NCBI GenBank assembly: GCA_942491465.1
Contig: CALOBA010000061.1
Coordinates: 25,814 to 89,813 of the forward strand
Source: CALOBA01 sp942491465
GTDB taxonomy: Bacteria; Pseudomonadota; Gammaproteobacteria; Chromatiales; Chromatiaceae
Length of the DNA stretch: 64,000 nt
Reading direction: 5' to 3'
Notes under the pieces: model-generated
What the model was told of the DNA's origin: nothing
What the model saw: only the letters and a program-made list of their open reading frames with translations
Databases searched by the model: none
Part shown: piece after piece, positions 50,998 through 58,867 of the stretch
Position numbering within the stretch: the stretch's first letter is position 1
Layout of the letters: the number at the start of each line of letters is the position of its first letter
Position numbers and translations under genes: made by a program

Positions 50998-51423
50998 ATG
51001 TCCACAACGAGAAACGCCCCGGCCCGTGGCGAGCGGACCGAGGCGCAAAGAGCGTCGGCAGGCAACCGACGGGCGCAGTCTACCACCCGGCGCCCGCCCT
51101 ACGCCCGCACGATCCGCCCCGGCATGCGCGACGTGCGCGCCTTCCTGAGCTGGCACGACGCGGCACGATCCGCCAAAGACGGCCGCGCAACCGTGCTGTG
51201 CCCGCCGGACGCCGACCCCGACGACTTCGGTTGGGCGTGCTGCGCTGGTGCGGATGTTCTGCTGCGCTGGCGAGACCATGAAGACGACGCCGACACCGTG
51301 CACCGCCTGGCCGTGCTGATGGTCCAGGCCGGCGCCGCGCTGGTGCTGACCTGCGAGACCACCGGACACCCGGACCACCCGATGCAGGCATACCGCCCGC
51401 GGGAGGTGGCCCGTGCCGCATGA
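50998..51423 (+). CDS. Hypothetical protein of the satellite
   Basis: From ATG 50998 the product is 141 residues: a basic, low-complexity N-terminus (about 1-45) and a more ordered part with RDVRAFLSWHDAARSAKDG and DADTVHRLAVLMVQAGAALVLTCE. It overlaps the start of the DUF3987 gene by 11 bases. I do not recognise it. Confidence 0.5.
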   Translation: MSTTRNAPARGERTEAQRASAGNRRAQSTTRRPPYARTIRPGMRDVRAFLSWHDAARSAKDGRATVLCPPDADPDDFGWACCAGADVLLRWRDHEDDADTVHRLAVLMVQAGAALVLTCETTGHPDHPMQAYRPREVARAA

Positions 51424-52470
51424 TCGACCGCCGCCCGTCGTTGTCCCGCTCCTATCGGGCAAGCCGCCGGACTTCGAGGTCGAGGTTCCGGCGCCGAACC
51501 CTGGCCCGACCTGGTGCCGTTCGGCATCGGCGCAGACCTGCCCCGACTGCGCCCCGACCTGCTGCCGGGTTGGGCGGGCTCCTACGCCGACGCGCTGGCC
51601 TTGGCCACCGAGACCCCGCCGGAGCTGGCCGCCGGGTTGACCCTGGCCGCCGCTGCCGTGCCATGCGCCCGCCGGCTGTCCGTCATGGTCACGCCCGGGC
51701 ATATCGAGCCTACCTGCCTATGGGTCGCCGTCGCGCTGCCGCCCGGCAATCGCAAGTCTGCCGTTCAGTCTGCGGTCTGCGCCCCGCTGATCGCATGGGA
51801 GCGACAGGCCGGCGAGGCCGGCGCCCCGGAGATCGCTGAAGCGGAATCGACCGCGAAGACCCTACAGGCCCGCGCCAATTCCGCCCGCGCCGCTGCCGCC
51901 AAGGCCCGCGACCCGCTGGAAATCGAGGCCGCGACCCGCGAAGCCGCAGACCTGGATGCGCAGATACAGCCCCCGCCCGTGGTCCCGCAGCTATGGACAT
52001 CGGACGCGACACCCGAGCGGCTGGGCGATGCTGGCGATCAAGGCGAGTGCATGGCTGGCTTTCGGCTGAGCCGGATTGTTCGACCTGTGGCCGGCCGCTA
52101 CTCGCGGGCTCCCGACCGCGAAGCTGAAGGCATGGAGGCGGGACGAGCGGGTTGCCGCGCAAGCCCGCCGGTCCCGATGCGGCGGTTCGCTATCGGCCGT
52201 GCCGCGCGACGTCCTGCCGGCATCCATCACCCGGGTTTCGGGTCGAGACTGGGGTTCGCCGCGATCTGCTGGCCTCGCCGAGGGCGCCGACCCGGAGGAG
52301 CGCCCCGGCGCCGGTTCCCAGGCTGTCGAGGACGTTCGAGCGGTCGCCGCTGTTCGATTGGCCGATTGTGGGGATTCTGGGAGATGGAGAAAGGACCAGA
52401 GGGGCCTGTGTGCAGAGGCGCGATGGAGTGGTTGCTTGCTGAGCGAGACCCACGGTGCCAAAGGATGACG
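51413..52470 (+). pseudogene. DUF3987 replication protein, frameshifted
   Basis: GTG 51413 starts MPHDRPPPVVVPLLSGKPPD, then the frame changes near 51491-51496: PWPDLVPFGIGADLPRLRPD and LPPGNRKSAVQSAV (the family's Walker-like loop is normally GRPGxxKS) read one base over. A third frame picks up FDLWPAATRGLPTAKLKAW and SLSAVPRDVLPASITRVSG. The family are helicase/primase-like proteins of phages and satellites. At least two frameshifts make it non-functional. Similarity fades near 52470. Confidence 0.65.
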
Positions 52471-53125
52471 CTGGCGGTAGCACCAGTAGGGGTATGACGA
52501 TGGAGGACGAGGAGGAATCGGAGGGCGCGAGGGTGAGCGGGTTGCCGAGAGGGGAGGATGGGGCCACGGCGTGGCCTGGCGAGGGCGATGAGCGGAGCGC
52601 CGCGAATGAGGGGGGGGTGAGATAAGGAGCGAGGGAGGGAAGGGGGGGGGGGGGGGGGACAGCCCGCCGCTGGCTTCGGCCTGCCGACAGGCCCGGGAGG
52701 CCGGACGTGTGGCACGCCGGCACCTGCGCTGGAGCGGCGGCCTGAGCAGAGAGCCGACCCTGATGCAGTCGATCCGGCGCTGGAAGACCCCAGACCATCC
52801 GACCAAGCGGAGCCATGGGGCGGGAGCGTCGTGTTGAGTGAGCGCGGACCGGGTGGGTTCGCGTTGTGTGCCGCGGCTGGGACATGGAGCCGCAGGGCGA
52901 ACGGCGCGACGCTGGATGTCCATGGGCCGCGGGCCCAGCGCGAGCTGACTGGTCGGGTGCTGGTGTGCTCGACGTTCGCCCGGCGGCGCGCGGCGCAGAG
53001 CCCGAGTGACGAGGCCGGCGGTTCGATGACGAGCTACCCGTTGCGGCGCGGTCTTTGGCGCGTGCGCCCCAAAGCCGCGAATTTCCTAGCCGAACGCCCT
53101 ATAGGCTCACCAACATTGAGAAACA
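52471..53125. other. Stretch without a recognisable gene
   Basis: About 650 bases with no frame that looks coding. It includes a purine-rich segment (52490-52640) ending in a run of 17 G, then GC-rich sequence. It may be the eroded remainder of the DUF3987 gene and genes after it. Confidence 0.5.
52642..52658. repeat. Run of 17 G
   Basis: A homopolymer of 17 G residues in non-coding sequence of the decayed satellite. Such tracts slip easily during replication and sequencing, so the exact length may be unreliable. Confidence 0.8.
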
Positions 53126-53572
53126 ATGCTCAGTCCTCACCAACTGGCTGAGCTGACCGGCGTTGACCGGCGGACGATCAAGCGACGACTCGGCGACCTG
53201 CCACACCGGCCAGGCGAGAATCGCGCGCACCTGTTCGATTCCGCCGAAGCCTTGCGCCGCATCATCGCCCGACCGGCACCGATGGCGAAACCTATCCGAG
53301 CGAGCGCGCGCTGTGGATCGCGAGCGGCGCCGCGAGCGAGATGAAGACCAAGCGCCGGCGAACTGATCCCGGCCGATGAGGTCGCCGAGGCATGGGTCGA
53401 TCGGGTCATGCGGGCAAAGTCTCGGCTGCTGGCGATCCCGACGCGATGCAGTCTCAAGGCCGCCCGGATCACCGATGCGAGGGATGTCGAGCGGCTGTTG
53501 CGCGATGAGGTATGCACGGCGCTGAACGAGCTTGCCGACGAAGCCGCCAGCCACCGGGACCACGAGCAATGA
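53126..53572 (+). pseudogene. Phage terminase small subunit (Nu1/DUF1441-like), broken
   Basis: ATG 53126 gives LAELTGVDRRTIKRRLGDLP, a winged helix typical of Nu1. An in-frame TGA at 53342 follows; beyond it, the same frame resumes with GELIPADEVAEAWVDRVMRA and LLRDEVCTALNELADEAA, the family C-terminus, to the stop at 53570. The middle reads better one frame over, so two compensating frameshifts are likely. The protein would recognise DNA for packaging in a helper phage capsid. Confidence 0.7.
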
Positions 53573-53877
53573 CCATGCAGCGCCACCCAGGCCGACCGTT
53601 GCCGACGGCAACCTCGCAGACCGTCGAGACCTTGCGATCCTAGAGCCCATGCTTGCTGATCGGCCGCGCCCATCGGCGCGTGGTCGAGACCGCCGCCCCC
53701 GCTGCGCCTGTGGGCCGTGATTGCCATGGGTCGCACGCGACGCTGTGCGGGCTTGTGGCCGCCTGCGGCCCCGCGGTTGTGGTCGCGGTTGGCGCAGGCG
53801 AGACCGTGAGCCGACGCCGACCCTGTGCCGCCCCAGGTTGAGCGCCTGCGCACCCTGGCAAGCATCCACGCGACGTG

Positions 53878-53935
53878 ACCCATAGACCCGATGGGATGGA
53901 ACGGGCGTTGCAGACGCGCCGATCCGTCTATGGGT
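53878..53935. other. Perfect 10-base inverted repeat with 38-base spacer
   Basis: ACCCATAGAC and GTCTATGGGT bracket 38 bases that themselves contain GGCGTTGCAGACGCGCC, a smaller hairpin. It lies between the terminase fragment and the right arm sites. Confidence 0.45.
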
Positions 53936-54025
53936 TGCGGTCGTGCTCGCGAGCCGCCCCTGGCACTGTGGCCGGCGAGCAGCACCTCGTCGGCGCCCTT
54001 GCCAGTGTGCCTACCGCCGTCGGAT

Positions 54026-54045
54026 GTTACCTACAGCGTTACCTA
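54026..54045. promoter_or_regulatory. Probable integrase arm sites, right end
   Basis: Two direct GTTACCTA copies at 54026-54033 and 54038-54045, the same octamer as at 48626-48674. They lie about 55 bases inside att copy C. Confidence 0.55.
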
Positions 54046-54060
54046 TTCCGGCATTCGGGC

Positions 54061-54094
54061 AAAGAAAAGGGGCTTCGGTTTCCCGTAAGCCCCT
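54061..54094 (-). terminator. Terminator of tRNA-Lys
   Basis: On the minus strand AGGGGCTT and AAGCCCCT pair around a 11-base loop, followed by TTTTCTTT. It begins 9 bases after the tRNA CCA end. Unlike the hairpins at 39516 and 48423, it has a different stem, so it came with the right island. Confidence 0.75.
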
Positions 54095-54100
54095 GTTTTC

Positions 54101-54151
54101 TATGGTGCGCCCTGAAGGACTCGAACCTTCGACCACCTGATTAAAAGTCAG
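54101..54151 (-). repeat. Attachment-site copy C, within intact tRNA-Lys
   Basis: This 51-base segment is identical to copy B and its first 38 bases to copy A. Here it is joined to the rest of the tRNA, so integration restored the gene. Confidence 0.92.
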
Positions 54152-54178
54152 ATGCTCTACCAACTGAGCTAAGGGCGC
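54103..54178 (-). tRNA. tRNA-Lys (anticodon UUU)
   Basis: The 76-base gene has a 7-pair acceptor stem (GCGCCCT/AGGGCGC), D-arm GCTCAGTTGGTAGAGC, anticodon loop CTTTTAA with anticodon at 54145-54143, T-arm with GGTTCGAGTCC and an encoded CCA. A TATACT -10 box is on the minus strand at 54202-54197. It is the target of the two islands to its left. Confidence 0.98.
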
Positions 54179-54419
54179 GATCTATCGCAGCCCGATAGTA
54201 TAACCGAGGGTCGCCAGGTTCGGGAAGCACGACATAGCGGCGACGGTCCGGGCCGACGACGTCGGAGCTTCGCAATGTCGCCGCGAAGTTGCCGCGCTCG
54301 GACTCGGGACCCGTTGCCGCGATGCGCCAGCGTTGCGTTTCGGGCCGCTGGAGCGGCCCTGGATGCGTAACCGGGCTGGAGCGCCGGAACCATCACGACA
54401 ACGAACGGACGGATTCAGC

Positions 54420-55130
54420 ATGAGCCGAGAACCACCGCAAGCGCCGCCGGTCGCGACCGGCACCGCGGCCCTGCGCGAGCGCTGGGACCGACGCTGGTCG
54501 AGCGCGAACGGCCCATCGACGCCATTGGCGCTGCTCACCGATCGACGCGACCTGATCCCCGCCACGGGCTCGGCGCTGGACCTGGCCTGCGGCCTGGGCG
54601 CCAACGCGCTGCTGTTGGCGCGTCTCGGCCTGAGCGTCAGCGCCTGGGACTTCTCGGCGAGGGCCATCGCCCGGCTGCGCGCGGCGGCTGCCGCCGAGGG
54701 GCTGGCCGTCGATGCCCGGGTCCGCGACGTGCAGGCCGAACCGCCGGCCCCGGCCAGCTTCGATCTGATCTGCATCGCCCACTTCCTCGACCGCGAGCTG
54801 GCCCCGGCCCTGGCCGCCGCACTGCGCCCCGGCGGGCGGCTGTTCTTCCAGACCTGGGTCGGCCCGCAGCGCGGCGGGCGCGGGCCGGCGCGCTCGGCGT
54901 TTCGGCTGCGCGAGGGCGAGCTTGGGCGGCTGTTCCCGAGCCTGATCGTCAGGCATTGGCGCGAACAGGGGCCGCCCGGCTCGGACTTCCATGATCAAGC
55001 GCAACTGATCGCACAATCACCGGGCGTCCGGCCCATCGTTCCCTTGAGTGGCTCAATAGAAACCATTGATAATGCCCGGCGTTTTTGCCGCAAGAGCGGC
55101 CCACTGAAGAACGAGAGGAAACGAAAACCG
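54420..55130 (+). CDS. SAM-dependent methyltransferase, TehB-like
   Basis: ATG 54420 gives MSREPPQAPPVATGTAALRERWDRRW, then the SAM-binding ALDLACGLGANALLLARLGL and FDLICIAHFLDRELAPALAAALRPGG. This is a small class I methyltransferase like TehB; the substrate is unknown. After QAQLIAQSPG, where relatives usually stop, the frame stays open for about 40 codons and runs directly into pntA in the same frame. The end given here is only the base before pntA's start. Confidence 0.65.
55044..55073 (+). promoter_or_regulatory. Probable promoter of the pnt operon
   Basis: TTGAGT (55044-55049) and GATAAT (55068-55073) are 18 bases apart in an AT-rich patch 58 bases before pntA. It argues that pntA is transcribed and translated on its own. 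Confidence 0.5.
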
Positions 55131-56225
55131 ATGAAGATTGGTGTGCCCAGAGAGACCGCGGCGGGAGAGCGCCGGGTCGCAACCACGCCGGACATTGCAA
55201 AGAAGCTCATCGGGATGGGCTTCGAGGTCCTGATCGAGAGCGGCGCCGGCGATGCCGCCCACTACCCTGATGACGACTATGCCGCCGTGGGTGTGACGGT
55301 GGCCGACCGCGCCGCCTGCATGGCCGCAGACATCGTGCTCAAGGTCCGCCGGCCGAGCGATGACGAGGCCGCCGCCGTGGCCGACGGCTCGGTCTACATC
55401 AGCCTGGTGGAGAGCTGTGGTGAAGACGCCCTGCTCTCCGGCATGGCCGGCCGCGGGGTCAAGGTACTAGCGATGGAGCGGATGCCGCGCATCTCCCGCG
55501 CCCAGTCCATGGACGCCCTGTCGTCCCAGAGCAACATCGCCGGCTACCGCGCCGTCATCGAGGCCGGCGTCCACTACGGGCGCTTCCTACCGATGATGAT
55601 GACCTCGGCGGGCTCGGCCAAGCCGGCCAAGCTGATCGTGCTCGGCGTTGGCGTCGCCGGCCTGCAGGCCATCGCCACCGCCCGCCGCTTGGGTGCCGAC
55701 GTGCACGCCTACGACGTGCGCCCGGAGACCAAGGAGCAGATCGAGTCCTTGGGCGCCAAGGCCATCGAGCTGGATCTCGGCGAGAGCGGCAGTGGCGAGG
55801 GCGGCTATGCGAAAGAGCTCTCCGACGAGGCCAAGGCCAAGCAGCAGCAGCTGCTCGCCGACCAGCTCGCCAAGGCGCACGTGATCGTCACCACCGCGCT
55901 GATCCCCTGCCGGCCGGCCCCGGAGCTGATCACCGAGGATGTGGTCAAGCGCATGCGCACGGGCTCGGTGATCGTCGATCTGGCCGCGGCCAACGGCGGC
56001 AACTGCAAGCTGACCGAAAAGGATCAGGTCGTCGAGCGCCACGGCGTGGTCATGGTCGGTCACACCAACTACCCGTCCATGGTCCCATCGGATGCCAGCG
56101 CCTTCTACGCGCGCAACCTGCTCAACCTGCTGGAGATCATGGTCGACAAGTCCGACAGCGGCCCGGTGCTCAAGGACCTCACCGAGGACGAGATCACCCA
56201 GGCGATGCTGGTCGCCAACCCCTGA
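55131..56225 (+). CDS. pntAA: NAD(P) transhydrogenase subunit alpha part 1
   Basis: This is the NAD(H)-binding domain I of the proton-translocating transhydrogenase. ATG 55131 gives MKIGVPRETAAGERRVATTPD, and the product is 364 residues, as in three-subunit enzymes. MPRISRAQSMDALSSQSNIAGYRAV and GVGVAGLQAIATARRLGADVHAYDVR (NAD site) are conserved. A ribosome site GAGAGGAAA precedes it. It lacks the membrane part that follows in two-subunit PntA; that is the next gene. Confidence 0.92.
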   Translation: MKIGVPRETAAGERRVATTPDIAKKLIGMGFEVLIESGAGDAAHYPDDDYAAVGVTVADRAACMAADIVLKVRRPSDDEAAAVADGSVYISLVESCGEDALLSGMAGRGVKVLAMERMPRISRAQSMDALSSQSNIAGYRAVIEAGVHYGRFLPMMMTSAGSAKPAKLIVLGVGVAGLQAIATARRLGADVHAYDVRPETKEQIESLGAKAIELDLGESGSGEGGYAKELSDEAKAKQQQLLADQLAKAHVIVTTALIPCRPAPELITEDVVKRMRTGSVIVDLAAANGGNCKLTEKDQVVERHGVVMVGHTNYPSMVPSDASAFYARNLLNLLEIMVDKSDSGPVLKDLTEDEITQAMLVANP

Positions 56226-56252
56226 TGCCCCACCACCATCGGAGTCAATCGG

Positions 56253-56540
56253 ATGTCTGAATCCCTACTCGCCCTGTACGTCTTTGTCCTTGCCTGCTTC
56301 ATCGGCTACTACGTCATCTGGGGTGTCACCCCGTCCCTGCACACGCCCCTGGTGGCGCTCACCAACGCCATCTCCGGCATCGTCCTGGTCGGCGCGCTGC
56401 TGGTCGCCGGTCTGGAAGAGGCCGGCGTCACCGCATCGGCCTTCGGCTTTTTTGCCGTGCTGCTGGCCAGCATCAACGTCTTCGGCGGCTTCCTGGTGAC
56501 CCACCGGATGCTGTCCATGTTCAAGAAGAAGAAGCAATAG
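56253..56540 (+). CDS. pntAB: NAD(P) transhydrogenase subunit alpha part 2
   Basis: The 95-residue product has three to four membrane helices and contains IGYYVIWGVTPSLHTPLVALTNAISGIV, the signature of the PntA membrane domain, and ends FGGFLVTHRMLSMFKKKK. It forms domain II with PntB. It is 27 bases after pntAA and 12 bases before pntB. Confidence 0.93.
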   Translation: MSESLLALYVFVLACFIGYYVIWGVTPSLHTPLVALTNAISGIVLVGALLVAGLEEAGVTASAFGFFAVLLASINVFGGFLVTHRMLSMFKKKKQ

Positions 56541-56552
56541 GCGATCGTAACG

Positions 56553-57986
56553 ATGGAATTGGTACTCAACCCCAACCAACAGGCCGTCGCCTATCTGGTC
56601 TCGGCCATCCTGTTCATCTTCGCGCTCAAGGGCCTGACCCATCCGAAGACCGCCCGCCAGGGCAACTGGCTCGGCATCCTCGGCATGATCATCGCACTCG
56701 GCGCGACCCTGCTCGGCGAGCATGTCACCACCTACTGGCTGATCATCGTCGCCGGCGCCATCGGCGCGGTCATCGGCATCGTCGTCGCGCTGAAGATCAA
56801 GATGGCGGACATGCCGCAGCTGGTGGCCGCCCTGCACAGCTTCGTCGGCATGGCCGCGGTGCTGGTGGCCATCGGCACCTTCATCACCCATGCCAACGCC
56901 GGCGAGCTGAACCCGGTGCTGATGGGCGAGCTCTCCGCCGGCATCGTCATCGGCGCCATCACCTTCACCGGCTCGGTGATCGCCTTTGCCAAGCTGCAGG
57001 GGATCATGGACGGTGCGCCGATCACCTTCAAAGGCCAGCATGCCCTGAACGCCGCCCTCGGTATCGCCACCGTCGGCCTGGCGGTCTACTTCGCCATGCA
57101 GGGCGCCACCGATCAGCCCTTCGCGGCCAACGTCATCATTGCGCTGATCGCCATGACCCTGCTCGCCTTCGTCATCGGCGGCACGCTCATCATCCCCATC
57201 GGCGGCGCCGACATGCCGGTCATCATCTCGATGCTCAACAGCTACTCGGGCTGGGCCGCGGCGGCCACCGGCTTCACGCTGCACAACAACCTGCTGATCA
57301 TCGTCGGCGCCCTGGTGGGCTTCTCCGGCGCCATCCTCTCCTTCATCATGTGCCGGGCGATGAACCGCTCCATCATCAACGTGGTCTTCGGCGGCTTCGG
57401 CACCGGCGACAGCGGCGGCGACAGCGCCGGCGCCCAGGCCGCATCCAAGGGCGTGAAGTCCGCCTCCATCGATGATGCCGTCTACTGGATGGAAGACGCC
57501 AACCAGGTCATCGTCGTCCCCGGCTACGGCATGGCCGTCGCCCAAGCCCAGCATGCCCTCAAGGAGATGATGGAGCTGCTGGAACAGCGCGGCGTGCCGC
57601 TCAAGTTTGCCATCCATCCGGTCGCAGGGCGCATGCCCGGCCACATGAACGTGCTGCTGGCCGAGGCCGACATCCCGTATGACAACGTCCTGGAGATGGA
57701 CGAGATCAACGCCGAGTTCCAGAACACCGACGTCTGCCTGGTGGTCGGCGCCAACGACGTGGTCAACCCCGCCGCCAAGACCGACAAGACCAGCCCCATC
57801 TACGGCATGCCCATCATCGAGGCGGCCAAGGCGCGCAACGTCTACTTCCTCAAGCGCTCCATGCGCCCTGGCTACTCCGGCGTCGACAATCTGCTGTTCT
57901 ACCAGGACAACACCTCGCTGGTGTTCGGCGATGCCAAGGACACCATCGAGGGGATGGTGCAGGCGTTGAAGGGTGGGGGGCACTAG
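56553..57986 (+). CDS. pntB: NAD(P) transhydrogenase subunit beta
   Basis: PntB supplies the rest of the proton channel and the NADP(H) domain. The 477 residues contain about eight to nine membrane helices up to residue 270, with SFVGMAAVLVAIG and PIGGADMPVIISMLNSYSGWAAAATGF, then the soluble domain with VPGYGMAVAQAQHALKEM and VIGANDVVNP-like VVGANDVVNPAAKTD. The enzyme couples the proton gradient to NADPH formation. Confidence 0.95.
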   Translation: MELVLNPNQQAVAYLVSAILFIFALKGLTHPKTARQGNWLGILGMIIALGATLLGEHVTTYWLIIVAGAIGAVIGIVVALKIKMADMPQLVAALHSFVGMAAVLVAIGTFITHANAGELNPVLMGELSAGIVIGAITFTGSVIAFAKLQGIMDGAPITFKGQHALNAALGIATVGLAVYFAMQGATDQPFAANVIIALIAMTLLAFVIGGTLIIPIGGADMPVIISMLNSYSGWAAAATGFTLHNNLLIIVGALVGFSGAILSFIMCRAMNRSIINVVFGGFGTGDSGGDSAGAQAASKGVKSASIDDAVYWMEDANQVIVVPGYGMAVAQAQHALKEMMELLEQRGVPLKFAIHPVAGRMPGHMNVLLAEADIPYDNVLEMDEINAEFQNTDVCLVVGANDVVNPAAKTDKTSPIYGMPIIEAAKARNVYFLKRSMRPGYSGVDNLLFYQDNTSLVFGDAKDTIEGMVQALKGGGH

Positions 57987-58119
57987 GCCGCTGCCCTGAC
58001 CTGTCCGCGCCGGCGCCCTGCCGGAGCCTGTGTGCCAGGGATGGCCGCTGCCCGACCCCGACAGGCTGTTGTAGGATGCCCGGTATAGAGGTCAACAGCG
58101 ATCCCGACCGGAGCCCCTA

Positions 58120-58308
58120 ATGAACCTGCCACGTTTAGACCGAATCACCTTCGATCCCGCCGTCATGGGCGGCAAGCCCTGCATCCGCGAGATGCGTGTC
58201 ACGGTTGGCATGATCGTCGGCATGCTTGCCAGCGGGCATGACCGCAACGAAGTCCTCAGACGCTATCCCTGCCTCGAATCTCAAGACATCGACCAGGCAT
58301 TGAGCTAG
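58120..58308 (+). pseudogene. DUF433 antitoxin, truncated by a stop codon
   Basis: The 62-codon frame gives RITFDPAVMGGKPCIREMRVTV and MLASGHDRNEVLRRYPCLESQDIDQALS, a standard DUF433 antitoxin, but ends in TAG at 58306 where the family has tyrosine (ALxYAAWRAE). AAWRAED follows in frame after the stop. The usual DUF5615 toxin partner is absent. Confidence 0.75.
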
Positions 58309-58326
58309 GCCGCTTGGCGTGCGGAA

Positions 58327-58550
58327 GACGCCTTGCCGATCCTGCGCACCAGCCCCGACGCATTCGTCGCCGAGATGCGCCTCGCCGCGGCCGTCAAATG
58401 CTATCAACAACGTCGCATCTCCTAAGGCAAGTTGCGGAATTGGCGGGACTGAGTCGCCAGCATTTCATCGACGCACTCGCACGCTACGGTGTCTCCCCCA
58501 CCCAGATCAGCCCCGAGCAACTGGAATGCGATTTCTTGGCCGATGCCTGA
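58327..58550 (+). pseudogene. UPF0175 antitoxin, broken
   Basis: LPILRTSPDAFVAEMRLAAAVK and YQQRRIS read in the DUF433 frame up to TAA at 58423 (family Q codon CAA). Then ELAGLSRQHFIDALARYGVS continues one base over, down to the TGA at 58548. One base is missing near 58429. UPF0175 proteins are antitoxins for DUF3368 PIN toxins, the next gene. Confidence 0.7.
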
Positions 58551-58824
58551 ACGCCGCTGGGTCGTCAATGCCTCGCCCCTGATCTTGCTCGGCAAGATCG
58601 AACGGCTCGATCTCCTTTCATCACTGACCAGCCGACTTATCATCCCCAAGGCCGTCAAGCGAGAGGTCGACAGGGTGCCGAGCCTCGCGGACGACGGAGT
58701 TTGCTTCGTTGCCAGACAGCCAGCGCAAAATGCCCGCCGTGACTTACTCCATGGCAGACGTGCGCGTAGCGAACATCGACCAATAACGGCAATGGCGCGC
58801 CTTGCAGCGCCCGGCCAACGTTGA
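58543..58824 (+). pseudogene. DUF3368 PIN-domain toxin, N-terminal fragment
   Basis: ATG 58543 overlaps the UPF0175 stop by 8 bases. RRWVVNASPLILLGKIERLDLL and LIIPKAVKREV are the family start, with the first catalytic aspartate position read as N-A-S. After residue 45 similarity ends and the remaining frame looks random. Full-length members are about 160 residues. Confidence 0.65.
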
Positions 58825-58867
58825 GACCGTAATGTTCTGTTCGCGTTGAACTTCCAAAAGGCAAAAC

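Larger units (their letters stand above)
53573..54060. other. Right end of the satellite, no gene seen
   Basis: No convincing coding frame. The stretch holds a 10-base perfect inverted repeat (53878-53887 with 53926-53935) and, near its end, two GTTACCTA sites. It probably contains remnants of the satellite's right end. Confidence 0.5.
48512..54100. mobile_element. Right tRNA-Lys island: decayed phage-satellite-like element
   Basis: Between att copies B and C lie an integrase, two unknown genes, an AlpA-like regulator, a frameshifted DUF3987 gene and a broken Nu1/DUF1441 gene. This content (integrase, AlpA, replication gene, terminase small subunit) is that of P4-like or PICI-type satellites of tailed phages. 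GTTACCTA repeats near both ends are probable integrase arm sites. The two key downstream genes are broken, so it is probably not mobile by itself. Confidence 0.75.

Noticed and set aside
54333..54419. Start of the methyltransferase at 54333
   Set aside because: The extra 29 residues (Arg/Pro-rich) do not resemble the family; ATG 54420 does.
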